This document shows positions 1-10,493 of a stretch of 64,000 nt of DNA, piece after piece; position 1 is the first letter of the stretch, and each line of letters starts with the position of its first letter. A program made the translations under genes and the position numbers. Below the pieces are notes generated by a model, which saw only the letters and a program-made list of their open reading frames with translations, was not told where the DNA came from and ran no database searches. The stretch is taken from contig JAFAFP010000173.1 in assembly GCA_023423415.1 (NCBI GenBank), positions 1-64,000 on the forward strand. Direction: 5' to 3'. This DNA is from Pseudomonadota bacterium (GTDB taxonomy: Bacteria; Pseudomonadota; Alphaproteobacteria; Rhizobiales; Xanthobacteraceae).

Positions 1-279
1 GATGAATAGACGCTCCACGACGATACCGAAAACGCCGACCATGAGCGGGGCAACTATCAACGCCGCCCAATAATTCAAACCAGCATGATGCAACATAAGA
101 TAGGCGAGGAAAGCGCCGAGCATGTACTGCGCGCCATGCGCGAAATTGATGATGTTGAGCATCCCGAAAATGACCGCCAGGCCAAGGCTCAACAGCGCGT
201 AAAAGGAGCCGTTGATCAACCCAATCAACAACTGCCCTGACAGCGCCGGTATCGAGAGGGTCAAAACTGTTGTGTCCAT
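1..279 (-). CDS. livH: Branched-chain amino-acid-type ABC permease, LivH family (partial)
   Basis: N-terminal 93 residues of an inner-membrane permease; the gene runs off the left edge of the window. The start ATG is at 279, followed by MDTTVLTLSIPALSGQ and hydrophobic segments with the LivH-type stretch GSFYALLSLGLAVIFGMLN then INFAHGAQYM, typical of the HAAT family permease subunit. It lies 11 bp downstream of livF and is evidently the third gene of a livG-livF-livH operon. In this family LivH and LivM form the channel for a periplasmic-binding-protein importer. The substrate cannot be read from the sequence; amino acids or aromatic acids are both common for such paralogs. Confidence 0.85.
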   Translation of the reverse strand, partial: MDTTVLTLSIPALSGQLLIGLINGSFYALLSLGLAVIFGMLNIINFAHGAQYMLGAFLAYLMLHHAGLNYWAALIVAPLMVGVFGIVVERLFI

Positions 280-290
280 TCCGTCATTTC

Positions 291-998
291 TCAAAGTCCG
301 AGGATTTTTCCCAAAGATTGATGACGTTTATGAACCTCCTCAGAGGTGAGCACATCAATGACGTGGCCGTCCTCGACAACAAAGAACCGGTCTGCATACC
401 GCATCGCGAAGCGAAAATTCTGCTCGACAAGAAGGATGCTGAGCCCCTTGTTCTTTAAAAACACCAAGAGGTCACCGATTCTCCGAACCACGACCGGGGC
501 AAGACCTTCTGTCGGCTCATCGAGAAGCAATAGGCGAGCCCCCGTACGGAGGATTCGTGCAATCGCCAGCATCTGCTGCTCACCGCCGGATAGCTTAGTG
601 CCCTGACTGTTTCGCCTTTCCAGCAGGTTGGGGAATATCTCGTTTATTTCGTCGCTCGTGACAGCCGGCGCTGAGAACCGTGGAGGCAACTTCAGATTTT
701 CCGCGACGGTCAAGGAAGAAAAAATTCCTCGCTCTTCCGGAACATATCCGATGCCCAGATGCGCAATGCGGTGAAGCGGCACATTGCGCAGATCGCGACC
801 ATCAAAGATGATTCTTCCGGTTCGTTCGCGCACTATTCCTAAAATGGATTTGAGCGTTGTTGTCTTTCCCGCTCCGTTTCGACCCAGAAGCGCAACGGTT
901 TCGCCTTTGTGCAACGTGATACGCATATTCCGAAGCACCTGGCTTTCGCCGTACCACGCGTTTAGATCGCTGACATCGAGCAAAAGGTCAGTCAACAT
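291..998 (-). CDS. livF: ABC transporter ATP-binding protein, LivF family
   Basis: 235-residue cytoplasmic ATPase of a HAAT importer. Visible motifs: Walker A GRNGAGKTT near residue 40, signature LSGGEQQML near 137, Walker B LLLLDEPTEGLAP near 157 and the switch His in LLVEQNF near 191. Length and the TEGLAP sequence after Walker B are typical of LivF. Its start overlaps the end of livG by 11 bp, so the two are probably translationally coupled. It would pair with LivG to energise LivH/LivM; livM and the binding protein are not in this window. Confidence 0.9.
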   Translation of the reverse strand: MLTDLLLDVSDLNAWYGESQVLRNMRITLHKGETVALLGRNGAGKTTTLKSILGIVRERTGRIIFDGRDLRNVPLHRIAHLGIGYVPEERGIFSSLTVAENLKLPPRFSAPAVTSDEINEIFPNLLERRNSQGTKLSGGEQQMLAIARILRTGARLLLLDEPTEGLAPVVVRRIGDLLVFLKNKGLSILLVEQNFRFAMRYADRFFVVEDGHVIDVLTSEEVHKRHQSLGKILGL

Positions 999-1779
999 CC
1001 GCCCCCATATAGGCCTCGCGCACTCGCGGATTATTGCTGACCTCTTCGTAGGCGCCCTGGGCGATGATTTCTCCGCGCTGTAACACAGTTACCTGATCGC
1101 AAAGCGCAGAAACCACAGAGAGATTGTGCTCAACCATCAACACGGTGCGCCCCTTGGCCGTCTTCCGAATGAGGTCGCTGATCCCGGCAACATCCTCGTG
1201 AGCCATACCTGCCATCGGCTCGTCGAGCAGCATCACATCCGGCTTCAGAGCGAGCGTAGTCGCAATTTCAAGTGCCCGTTTGCGTCCGTAAGATAGCTCT
1301 CCAGCGTACTGATGAGAGTATCTTTCAAGCCCAACTGCCAGCAGATGATCCGATGCCTCTTCATTCAGCTGCTCCAGAACGCTGTCGGAGCACCAGAATT
1401 GTGTCGCCAGAGATCTACGGCGCTGCAGAGCAATTCGCACGTTCTCCAAGACCGTGGATCTGGGAAAGACCGAAGATATCTGAAACGATCGCACAATCCC
1501 TTTTCGCGCCACGGCTGACGGCGACAAGGACGTAATGTCCTCTCCATTGTAAAATATCTTGCCACGCGTTGGCGTCAGAAACTTCGTCAACAAGTTGAAG
1601 CAGGTTGTCTTTCCCGCCCCGTTGGGCCCGATCAATGCGTGGATGGAGCCGGACCGAACCGTCAGATTGACGTCGCGAACCGCAACGAAGCCCTGAAACT
1701 CCTTGTAGAGACCAACCGCCGCAAGAACTGGCTTCGCCTCGGCAGGCCCCATTTCCTGATGCGAGTTTATTTTGTTCAC
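988..1779 (-). CDS. livG: ABC transporter ATP-binding protein, LivG family
   Basis: 263-residue ATPase partner of LivF. Walker A GPNGAGKTT lies near residue 52, the signature ELSYGRKRALEI near 160, Walker B VMLLDEPMAGM near 181 and the switch His in VEHN near 217. The long insertion between Walker A and signature, and MAGMAHED after Walker B, are LivG-like. First gene of the leftward operon; a MarR-type gene diverges about 230 bp upstream and may control it. A few extra N-terminal residues (MNKINSHQEMGPAEAKP) precede the ABC domain, so the exact start is less certain than the gene. Confidence 0.9.
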   Translation of the reverse strand: MNKINSHQEMGPAEAKPVLAAVGLYKEFQGFVAVRDVNLTVRSGSIHALIGPNGAGKTTCFNLLTKFLTPTRGKIFYNGEDITSLSPSAVARKGIVRSFQISSVFPRSTVLENVRIALQRRRSLATQFWCSDSVLEQLNEEASDHLLAVGLERYSHQYAGELSYGRKRALEIATTLALKPDVMLLDEPMAGMAHEDVAGISDLIRKTAKGRTVLMVEHNLSVVSALCDQVTVLQRGEIIAQGAYEEVSNNPRVREAYMGADVD

Positions 1780-1902
1780 GCCAATACCATTGCGACGCGG
1801 CGACTGAAATAAGTCGCCAGACTTCTCTCAATTTGATGACTTCCCAACACAACCGCACGAACGCCTAACACTCATTCCTGAGAAGGATAATCATCTTAAA
1901 TT

Positions 1903-1919
1903 ATATTTGTGTCAAATAT
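1903..1919. promoter_or_regulatory. Inverted repeat in divergent livG/marR promoter region
   Basis: ATATTTG, 3-bp spacer, CAAATAT: a perfect 7-bp inverted repeat in an AT-rich stretch (about 1890-1935) between the divergent livG and marR genes. Size and position fit a MarR-type operator overlapping the promoters. Operator assignment is inference. Confidence 0.45.
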
Positions 1920-2006
1920 TTTTTTAGATCGAATTTCGATCGCGAGCTATTGCAACAATCCAGAAACGGGATACGACAGCTTCAGAAGACGCCTTCAGGA
2001 GAGAAG

Positions 2007-2606
2007 ATGAAAAAGGAGAAGGAGACAGAGGCGAACCGCCATTTGATCGTTTCCGATCCGAGGCTGCTTATTGATGGTTCGGACCTATCGATCCGCCGCC
2101 TTTTGCATAGCTTTTTGATGCTCGCTTCGCGCTTGCAGAAACTTCATGCGCACGTCGCTTCACTTATGGGACTGACTGAATCGCAATACGTGCTGCTGAT
2201 GTCTGTTCGTCATCTAAGCGCAACGAAGAAGCCAAACATTTCAGAGTTGGCGAAGTATCTCGGCCTCAGCCATTCTTTTGTGACCAATCAGGTTACGGTG
2301 CTCTGCGAGCTAAAGCTCCTCGCAAGAAGCCCCGGCAAGGACGACGGCCGCGTCATGCTAGTAAGCCTAACTCAAGAGGCATTTCGGCTTATGGACCGAT
2401 CAATGCCTAAGATCGCTCGCCTGAACGATGCCATTTTCGAGGAAATTCCGATTGAACTCATCACCGCGCTTTTGCCCATAGTACAGAAGACAATCAAAAA
2501 CACCGACAAAGCGCTGAAACTCGCAGCGTATTTTACAGTCCCACCGACTGAAGTTTCAGAAGAGCTGGATCCGGCCATCGCGAAAAGAGTTATTGACCGC
2601 AGATAG
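2007..2606 (+). CDS. MarR family transcriptional regulator
   Basis: About 199 residues. The start at 2007 (MKKEKETEANR) is chosen because AGGAGAG lies 6-9 bp upstream; an in-frame ATG at 1950 lacks a ribosome site. The central part reads as a MarR winged helix: an alpha-helical dimerisation segment (LLHSFLMLASRLQKLHAHVASLMGL, in parts), then NISELAKYLGLSHSFVTNQVTVLCELKLLARSP as recognition helix and wing lead-in, then DDGRVMLVSLTQEAF. Family members repress an adjacent divergent transporter or catabolic operon and are released by small aromatic or acyl ligands. The divergent liv operon is the likely target. Ligand unknown. Confidence 0.85.
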   Translation: MKKEKETEANRHLIVSDPRLLIDGSDLSIRRLLHSFLMLASRLQKLHAHVASLMGLTESQYVLLMSVRHLSATKKPNISELAKYLGLSHSFVTNQVTVLCELKLLARSPGKDDGRVMLVSLTQEAFRLMDRSMPKIARLNDAIFEEIPIELITALLPIVQKTIKNTDKALKLAAYFTVPPTEVSEELDPAIAKRVIDRR

Positions 2607-2619
2607 CTTTGCTAGGATC

Positions 2620-3520
2620 GAATAATCCTCGAAAGCTGCGCGAGTGAGCCCACCATTTTTAGCGTGAGCTACCCGTTAGTCGGCTCTGGACAACTGCTCC
2701 ACGACATTCTCCGTGTCTAGTTTGCAGGACTAATTCTCAAAAGCCTCGCGCAACGCACTTTCATTTTCGGTCCGCTCACTATCCGATCTAAACCGGGCAT
2801 CCTCAAGTAAATCTGGACGGTCGATTACTGCACAGAACTTCTCGAATAACCTTTCATTTAACACCGCGATAGCGACGTGTCCGTCACCTGTCCGAAAAAC
2901 ACCAAAAGGTGCGGACAGAGGATGTCAATTTCCCACCCGCGCCGGCACTTCTCCGGTCGTAACATAACGACACATGGCAGTCGGCATCTCCCGTCCTTCG
3001 CGTTGATAAAGCGCGGCGAGTACCGCCCATAAAGCATAAAACCCTGCAGTGAGATCACCGAAGGCCTCCACCGACCGTCGTTGGTGGCCCCGATGGCTCA
3101 CCAGTGATCGACATCAATCCAGATATCGCCTGAATGATGAGATCATAAGCTGGATATCACGCATCGGACCAGTCTGGCCAAACCCAGCTCTGATGCACCG
3201 ATGCCAAGCTTGTCAGCAACGCTTGGACGAAAATTTTCGATCACAACGTCAGCCCGATCGGTCAACTTTAGCGTCAACGATAAATCAGCACTCTTCTTGA
3301 GGCCGAGTGAAATACTTTCCTTGCCATAATTAGAAAACGCGAAGAGTGCGCGCTCGTCGCTACAAACGGGCCAATGTGACGATAATCATCACCTTATGGC
3401 AGCTCAATTTTATAACGCGAGCGCCAAGATCCGCTAGAAGTGCTGTCGCATAAGGTCCTGCGAGGACACGGGAAAAATCCACGACAACTATGCCATGCAA
3501 TGGCTCGCGTGCGGTGGGGC
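2620..3520 (-). pseudogene. CaiB/BaiF class III CoA-transferase, frameshifted and truncated
   Basis: Reading the minus strand in shifting frames recovers a class III CoA-transferase. In order: GIVVVDFSRVLAGPYATALL and DLGARVIK near 3490-3410; GKESISLGLKKSADLSL and ADVVIENFRPSVADKLGIG near 3330-3200; GDLTAGFYALWAVLAALYQR near 3060-3000; and VAIAVLNERLFEKFCAVIDRP near 2880-2820. At least four frame changes and a stop separate these blocks, and the C-terminal third is missing or unrecognisable. The two edges are approximate. It fills the otherwise empty 2607-3740 interval. An intact gene would have been an acyl-CoA:carboxylate CoA-transferase, plausible beside a liv-type uptake system. Confidence 0.8.
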
Positions 3521-3740
3521 ATTCTGTCAGTCGGAAGACATTGTCATCATATTGCGAGCGCGGTTACCAAGACGCTGACTGTATTTGAGCAGTCACAACT
3601 CGCCCACGTCAATCAATCTCAGTATTTCCGTCGCCGGGATTACCGCCAGACACTCCCCTATTGAAAGTTGGATCGCCAAGCGTGCCTTCTGTATCGCAGC
3701 AGAAGGCTGAGCAGCAGCGGAGCAGTTTGGTCGGTCGCCG

Positions 3741-4487
3741 TTAGGTCGCGGGATTGAAGCGTGCGATAAGTTCGTGCCGGTTACCCGGATAACTCAGCAT
3801 GACATGCGTAACCGCCAATCCAGAATTCAGCGTCCGGCGCTCGACAACGAGGCAGGCATCGTTAATCGCGACATCGAGCGCCGCCGCCATGATTTTCGAG
3901 GCGTTTACCGCACGGATATGATGCTCCGCCTCACTCCATGGCACCTTGGTCAACAACCAATGGCCCGGCGATACATCATCAAAGATCTGGTCGCGTGCTG
4001 ACGGAACGATTGCGAGATTGATCAACCGATCTTCCAGCGCGAACGGCCGGTTGTCGGCAAAATGCACACAGGTCAGTGCCAGCACCGGCGTGCCAGCGGC
4101 GACCGCGAGCCGTGCGGCATCTCGCTTGGTCGCCGTGCGCGCGTTGCGCTTCGTCACCTGCAGACGATACTGCTTGTCGTCACGGCGCACGTCTTCCTCG
4201 ACCGGACGAATCTGCAACACATTTTCCTCGGTCATCGGCGCGGCAACGAAACTACCCGAACGACGGTGGCGCACGATCAGCCCGGCTGCCGCTAGCGCAC
4301 TGAGCGCCTTGTTTACGGTCATACGCGAACAGCCGTAGTGTTTGAGCAGGTCCTGCTCCGAGGGCACTCGATGGCCCGGCGGCCATTCGCCTGAGACGAT
4401 GGCGCGCTCCAACTCGCGGCGAATCTCGCCATAGCGCGGCAGCGCTACTGCAGCTTCGTCTTCGGGCGAAGCGATGACGTCAGACAT
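3741..4487 (-). CDS. hutC: Histidine utilisation repressor HutC (GntR family)
   Basis: 248 residues with an N-terminal GntR winged helix (residues about 15-80: YGEIRRELERAIVSGEWPPG, PSEQDLLKHYGCSRMTVNKALSAL) and a UTRA ligand domain (about 95-240). HutC represses hut genes and is released by urocanate. The gene ends the leftward hutF-hutC operon, overlapping hutF by 8 bp. The inverted repeat at 5889-5925, between hutF and hutI, is its probable binding site, so it would control both arms and itself. Confidence 0.92.
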   Translation of the reverse strand: MSDVIASPEDEAAVALPRYGEIRRELERAIVSGEWPPGHRVPSEQDLLKHYGCSRMTVNKALSALAAAGLIVRHRRSGSFVAAPMTEENVLQIRPVEEDVRRDDKQYRLQVTKRNARTATKRDAARLAVAAGTPVLALTCVHFADNRPFALEDRLINLAIVPSARDQIFDDVSPGHWLLTKVPWSEAEHHIRAVNASKIMAAALDVAINDACLVVERRTLNSGLAVTHVMLSYPGNRHELIARFNPAT

Positions 4488-5844
4488 CGAGCAACCTTCT
4501 CATCACGGCGCGATAGCGCGCGTGCACCTCGGCACGGTGAAGATGCCGGCCGTCGTCAACGACCTTCTCGCCGGACGTGAACACGGTGCGCACCGCGTTG
4601 CGGCCGGCCGAGAAGATCCAGGCATCGAGCCAGTGATCGGACGCAGCACCGGCGAAATCCGGATGTTCCGCATCGAGCACGACAACGTCGGCGCGGCGAC
4701 CGACGGCCAGTTCGCCGATCGGACGACCGAGCGCCTGCGCGCCGCCTTTCAGCGCCTCCTTTAACAAACGCCGGCCGGTTGATTCGCCTTCCTGTGTCGT
4801 CATCACATTGCGCGCACGATGCAGAAGCCGCTGGCTGTATTCCAGCATACGCAACTCGCCGGGCGCATCGATCTCGATATTGGAATCGCTGCCAACGCCG
4901 AAACGTCCGCCAGCGGCGAGATAATCCTCGCCGTTGAAAACACCGTCGCCGAGCGAAGCTTCGGTCAGCGGGCACAGGCCGGCAACCGCGCGGAAGGCTG
5001 CCATACGCCGCGTTTCCTCCGTTGTCATATGCGTCGCATGCACGAGACACCACCGATCATCCACCGACGCATGATCCAGCAACCATTCGACCGGACGCTG
5101 GCCGGACCAGGCGATACAATCCTCCACTTCCTTGATCTGCTCGGCGATATGGATGTGAATCGGACCATCCGGCACGTTTTCCGTCACCATACACAGCGTC
5201 TCCGGTGTCACCGCACGCAGCGAATGCGGCGCGATGCCAACCACCGCCGCTGGGAGCGTCGCGACCGCCGCGCGGGCACGTTCGAGCAGCCGCAGAAACC
5301 GATCAGGATCATTGACGAAACGGCGTTGTCCTTGCGTCGGCGGCAGAGCGCCGAAACCGGAATAGCCGTAGAGCACTGGCAACAGCGTCAGACCGATCCC
5401 GGTCTCGCCTGCTGCAGCGGCGATACGGAACGCCATCTCGCCGAGTTCGGCATAAGGCGTGCCGTCGGCGCCGTGATGCAGATAGTGGAACTCGCCAACA
5501 GTGGTGAAGCCGCGCTCCAACATTTCGACATAGGCAAGCGCGGCGATCGCCTCGACATCGTCCGGCGTCAGCCGGCCGAGGAAGCGATACATTACATCGC
5601 GCCAGGTCCAGAAGCTGTCGCCGGCCGGGCCGCGGCGCTCGGCGAGGCCCGCCATGCCGCGCTGGAACGCATGACAATGCAGGTTCGGCAGGCCCGGGAC
5701 TGCAAAACCCGCCACCGTCTCCGCCCCGTCATTCGGGGAGTCGGGCTCAATCGCGGAGATGATGCCGTCGGTCACCGTAATCCGGACGTCGCGCCGCCAG
5801 CCGTCCGCCAACCAGGCGTGCTCGAAGATATATTGACGGGACAT
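4480..5844 (-). CDS. hutF: Formimidoylglutamate deiminase HutF
   Basis: 454-residue amidohydrolase that converts N-formimino-L-glutamate to N-formyl-L-glutamate and ammonia, step 4 of the five-step histidine pathway. Metal-binding HxH is visible in GLPNLHCHAFQRGMAG near residue 55, later His in APHSLRAV and HIHIAEQ (about 210-235), and the catalytic Asp in FGVGSDSNIEID near 320. It reads leftward, divergent from hutI, with about 115 bp between them holding the HutC operator. With HutG it makes the formate-releasing branch rather than the one-step HutG-type formiminoglutamase. Confidence 0.93.
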   Translation of the reverse strand: MSRQYIFEHAWLADGWRRDVRITVTDGIISAIEPDSPNDGAETVAGFAVPGLPNLHCHAFQRGMAGLAERRGPAGDSFWTWRDVMYRFLGRLTPDDVEAIAALAYVEMLERGFTTVGEFHYLHHGADGTPYAELGEMAFRIAAAAGETGIGLTLLPVLYGYSGFGALPPTQGQRRFVNDPDRFLRLLERARAAVATLPAAVVGIAPHSLRAVTPETLCMVTENVPDGPIHIHIAEQIKEVEDCIAWSGQRPVEWLLDHASVDDRWCLVHATHMTTEETRRMAAFRAVAGLCPLTEASLGDGVFNGEDYLAAGGRFGVGSDSNIEIDAPGELRMLEYSQRLLHRARNVMTTQEGESTGRRLLKEALKGGAQALGRPIGELAVGRRADVVVLDAEHPDFAGAASDHWLDAWIFSAGRNAVRTVFTSGEKVVDDGRHLHRAEVHARYRAVMRRLLDV

Positions 5845-5888
5845 CGGCCCCCTCCGCCGCTCTACGCAGTTACGTTACCATTCCAATT

Positions 5889-5925
5889 ATTGTATAGACA
5901 ATTCAGACAATATTGTCTATACAAT
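5889..5925. promoter_or_regulatory. Probable HutC operator (14-bp inverted repeat)
   Basis: ATTGTATAGACAAT (5889-5902) and ATTGTCTATACAAT (5912-5925) are exact reverse complements separated by 9 bp. Each arm is itself near-palindromic (TTGTnnATACAA type), matching the TGTATA-containing sites bound by HutC/GntR proteins. It sits in the divergent hutF/hutI promoter region, 34 bp before the hutI start and 44 bp before hutF. Confidence 0.75.
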
Positions 5926-5959
5926 TAACCGGAATCGATCGTGCTCCGGGAGGACTTCG

Positions 5960-7174
5960 ATGCGTTTCGACACCATTTGGCTGGATGCCCGCCTCGTCAC
6001 CCTGGGCGAGACCCGGCCCGGCCTTGGCATCATTGAAAACGCCGCCGTCGCCGCCAAGGACGGCAAAATCATTTTCGCTGGCCCAGCGGCGGAGCTGCCG
6101 ACAGGTGCGGACGCGGCCGAACGGGTCAAGCTCGACGGCCGCTGGATCACCCCCGGCCTGATCGATTGCCACACTCATCTGGTCTATGGCGGCGACCGCG
6201 CTCACGAGTTCGAACAGCGGCTCGCCGGCGTCTCCTACGAAGAGATCGCCCGCGCCGGCGGCGGCATCGTCTCAACAGTGAAGGCCACGCGCACCGCGAC
6301 AGAAGACCAGTTGGTGGCGACGGCGCTGCCGCGCCTCGACCATCTCATTGCCGAAGGCGTCACCACCATCGAGATCAAGTCCGGCTACGGGCTCGACCAG
6401 GCGACGGAAACGCGGGTGCTACTTGCGGCGCGGCGTCTCGGCCGCGAGCGCGCCGTCGACGTGACGACGACGTTCCTCGGCGCACATGCGATGCCGCCGG
6501 GCGAAACCGACAAGGATGCGTTCATCGCCACCGTCTGCAAGATGATCCCGGACCTCGCCGCGACGAAGCTCGCCGATGCGGTCGATGCATTCTGCGAAAG
6601 CATCGCCTTCTCGCCTGAGCAGACCGCGCGGGTGTTTGACGCGGCGAAGGCTGCCGGCTTGCCAGTCAAGCTGCATGCCGACCAGCTCTCCAACCTGCAC
6701 GGCGCGGCGCTGGCGGCGCGCTACAACGCATTATCGGCCGACCATCTCGAATACGCTGACGAGGCCGGCGCGGCCGCGATGGCGAAAGCAGGCACCGTCG
6801 CGGTGATGCTGCCCGGTGCGTTCTACGTGCTGCGGGAAAAGCAGCTACCGCCGATCGACGCGTTCCGCCGCCACGGTACCAAGCTTGCGATCGCCACCGA
6901 CAGCAATCCCGGCACCTCGCCGATCACCTCGCTGCTGCTAACCATGAATATGGGCGCGACCCTGTTCAACCTGACCATCGATGAACTGATCGCCGGCGTG
7001 ACGCGCGAAGCGGCGCGTGCGCTCGGCCGGCTCGACAGCGTCGGCACGCTCGAGCGCGGCAAGTGGTGCGATCTCGCGATCTGGAATATCGAGCGGCCGG
7101 CCGAGCTCGTCTATCGCATCGGTTTCAATCCGCTGGAACAGCGCGTCTGGAGAGGCACATGCAAAGCTGGCTGA
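5960..7174 (+). CDS. hutI: Imidazolonepropionase HutI
   Basis: 404-residue amidohydrolase that opens imidazolonepropionate to N-formimino-L-glutamate. The zinc motif HTH is in GLIDCHTHLVYGG near residue 75, the substrate-site His/Lys in VKLHADQLSNLHG near 240, and the catalytic Asp in LAIATDSNPGTSP near 315. The start follows GGGAGGA about 6 bp upstream. First gene of the rightward hutIGUD operon; its last 16 bases overlap hutG. Confidence 0.95.
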   Translation: MRFDTIWLDARLVTLGETRPGLGIIENAAVAAKDGKIIFAGPAAELPTGADAAERVKLDGRWITPGLIDCHTHLVYGGDRAHEFEQRLAGVSYEEIARAGGGIVSTVKATRTATEDQLVATALPRLDHLIAEGVTTIEIKSGYGLDQATETRVLLAARRLGRERAVDVTTTFLGAHAMPPGETDKDAFIATVCKMIPDLAATKLADAVDAFCESIAFSPEQTARVFDAAKAAGLPVKLHADQLSNLHGAALAARYNALSADHLEYADEAGAAAMAKAGTVAVMLPGAFYVLREKQLPPIDAFRRHGTKLAIATDSNPGTSPITSLLLTMNMGATLFNLTIDELIAGVTREAARALGRLDSVGTLERGKWCDLAIWNIERPAELVYRIGFNPLEQRVWRGTCKAG

Positions 7175-7980
7175 CCATCCGCCGCGGCCAGGCGCCGCTC
7201 ATCGTTTCGTTCCCGCATACCGGCACTGATCTTCCGGCCGAATACGAACAGCGCGTCGTTTCGCCATGGCTGGCGCGCAAGGACGCTGACTGGTGGATCG
7301 ACAAGCTTTACGACTTCGCGCACGAGCTCGACGCTACCGTCGTCCACACCGCGATCTCGCGTACCGTGATCGACGTCAACCGCGATCCGTCTGGCGTGTC
7401 GCTTTATCCGGGGCAGGCCACGACGGAGCTATGCCCGACTACGACCTTCGACGGCGAACCGCTCTATAAGCCCGGTCAGCAGCCAGATGCGAATGACATC
7501 GCCGAACGCCGCGAACGGTTCTTCGATCCCTATCATGCCGCCCTTGCCGACGAGATCGTGCGGTTGCGGAAGATCCATCCGAACATCGTTCTCTACGATT
7601 GTCATTCGATCCGCTCGGTGATCCCGCGCCTGTTCGACGGCGAGCTGCCGGTGTTCAACATCGGCACCAATAGCGGCGTGAGCTGCGCGCCGAAGCTGCA
7701 ACAATCCGTACAGCAGATCTGCGCCGCCTCCCCGTTCAGCCACATCGTCAACGGCCGTTTCAAGGGCGGGTACATCACCCGCCATCACGGCAAGCCGGAG
7801 AACGGCGTGCACACGGTACAGATGGAATTGTCCTGCCGCGGCTACATGCACGAAAAGTTTGGACCCGTGTCCGAGGCCGAATGGCCGTCGGCCTACGATC
7901 CGGCTTTCGCGGAGCCGATCCGCGTCGTCCTCACTGACATTCTGAAAACCTGCCTGAAGTTCAGCGGAACAGCCGCCTGA
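7159..7980 (+). CDS. hutG: N-formylglutamate deformylase HutG
   Basis: 273 residues; releases formate and L-glutamate from N-formylglutamate, the last hut step. The ATG at 7159 is preferred over an upstream in-frame start (7063) because GGAGAGG precedes it and the protein then begins MQSWLTIRRGQAPLIVSFPH like the family. SFPHTGTDLP, DVNRDP and LYDCHSIRSVIPRLF are characteristic N-formylglutamate amidohydrolase segments, with His/Asp metal ligands. The start overlaps hutI, indicating translational coupling. Its presence confirms the HutF-HutG two-step route. Confidence 0.93.
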   Translation: MQSWLTIRRGQAPLIVSFPHTGTDLPAEYEQRVVSPWLARKDADWWIDKLYDFAHELDATVVHTAISRTVIDVNRDPSGVSLYPGQATTELCPTTTFDGEPLYKPGQQPDANDIAERRERFFDPYHAALADEIVRLRKIHPNIVLYDCHSIRSVIPRLFDGELPVFNIGTNSGVSCAPKLQQSVQQICAASPFSHIVNGRFKGGYITRHHGKPENGVHTVQMELSCRGYMHEKFGPVSEAEWPSAYDPAFAEPIRVVLTDILKTCLKFSGTAA

Positions 7981-8008
7981 TCCGACGGGCTAGCCTGGAG
8001 AAGTATCG

Positions 8009-9673
<1,665 letters not shown>

Positions 9674-9675
9674 TC

Positions 9676-10281
9676 ATGCGGATCGTTCGAGCCGCCGACT
9701 ATCGCCGTATGCCGTGGAAGAATGGCGGCGGCTCGACTACCGAAGTGGCGATCGCTCCGGCGACCTCCACCCTCGATAACTTCGATTGGCGCATCAGCAT
9801 GGCGCATGTGGCGACGCCGGGGCCGTTCTCACGGTTTCCTGACATCGACCGCACGCTGGCGGTGATCGAAGGTGCTGGCATTCATATCACCGTCGACGGT
9901 GCAACGGTGATGCTAGAGCAAAGCTCGGCACCGCATTTTTTTCCCGGTGATGTCGACACGTCCGCGACGCTGATCGACGGACCGATCGACGATCTCAATG
10001 TGATGAGCAATCGGACGCGCTATCGTCACCGCATGACGCGACACCGTTTAACCGAAACAACCACCTTGCCGCTTGATGCAGATACTGTCGTCATCATGCC
10101 GCGTGGCGGCGACATCGAAATCGAAGAAGTGGCGACACCGATCGGCGATGGTGATACAGGGCTGATCGATCGACCAATTATCGAGCACGTCAATGCGTGC
10201 ACGGTGCATATTAATCCCGTACGCACCGCTGCCGTTGATCTATATTTTATTGAATTCTGGCGCCGTGAGGACGCGCTCTAA
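9676..10281 (+). CDS. hutD: HutD family protein
   Basis: 201-residue cupin-like protein. MRIVRAADYRRMPWKNGGGSTTEVA (in parts) is the hallmark WKNGGG N-terminus, followed by WRISMAHVATPGPFSRFPDIDRTL and a beta-rich body. HutD is conserved in hut operons and is thought to govern or fine-tune urocanate flux; its biochemical activity is not firmly established. Last gene of the rightward hut operon. No hutH (histidine ammonia-lyase) follows, so the first pathway step must be encoded elsewhere or urocanate is taken up directly. Confidence 0.88.
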   Translation: MRIVRAADYRRMPWKNGGGSTTEVAIAPATSTLDNFDWRISMAHVATPGPFSRFPDIDRTLAVIEGAGIHITVDGATVMLEQSSAPHFFPGDVDTSATLIDGPIDDLNVMSNRTRYRHRMTRHRLTETTTLPLDADTVVIMPRGGDIEIEEVATPIGDGDTGLIDRPIIEHVNACTVHINPVRTAAVDLYFIEFWRREDAL

Positions 10282-10295
10282 ACCTTGGCCCGAAC

Positions 10296-10400
10296 GTGTC
10301 TTCTTGGAGCAGCCTGATTGAGATAATCGGCATGGAAAGAACACCGGAGGATGCCAAGGAACTAACATCGTGCGAGGCAGATCGTAGCGAAGCTTGAGTT
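10296..10400 (+). mobile_element. Remnant of IS3-family left end and orfA start
   Basis: The stretch around 10312-10345 (TGATTGAGATAATC, then GGAAAGAACACC) closely matches the left end of the IS3-family copy at 29944-29980. The next codons read MPRN-stop-HRARQIVAKLELVG, homologous to the copy's orfA start MPKKRDSAEQIVSKLRQ. About 100 bp survive, with a stop in frame. The rest of 10282-10493 shows nothing else. Confidence 0.65.
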
Positions 10401-10493
10401 GGTCGGGGCCGGCGCACCTTACTCAGCGACCAATGCGTTCAGGTCGCGTTGCAACAATGCGCTTAGGCGCGGTGGCGCCGGCTTAGCTCCTCC

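Noticed and set aside
4819..5928. 369-codon plus-strand frame across hutF
   Set aside because: Pure antisense shadow of the strongly conserved hutF gene, no ribosome site and no domain.
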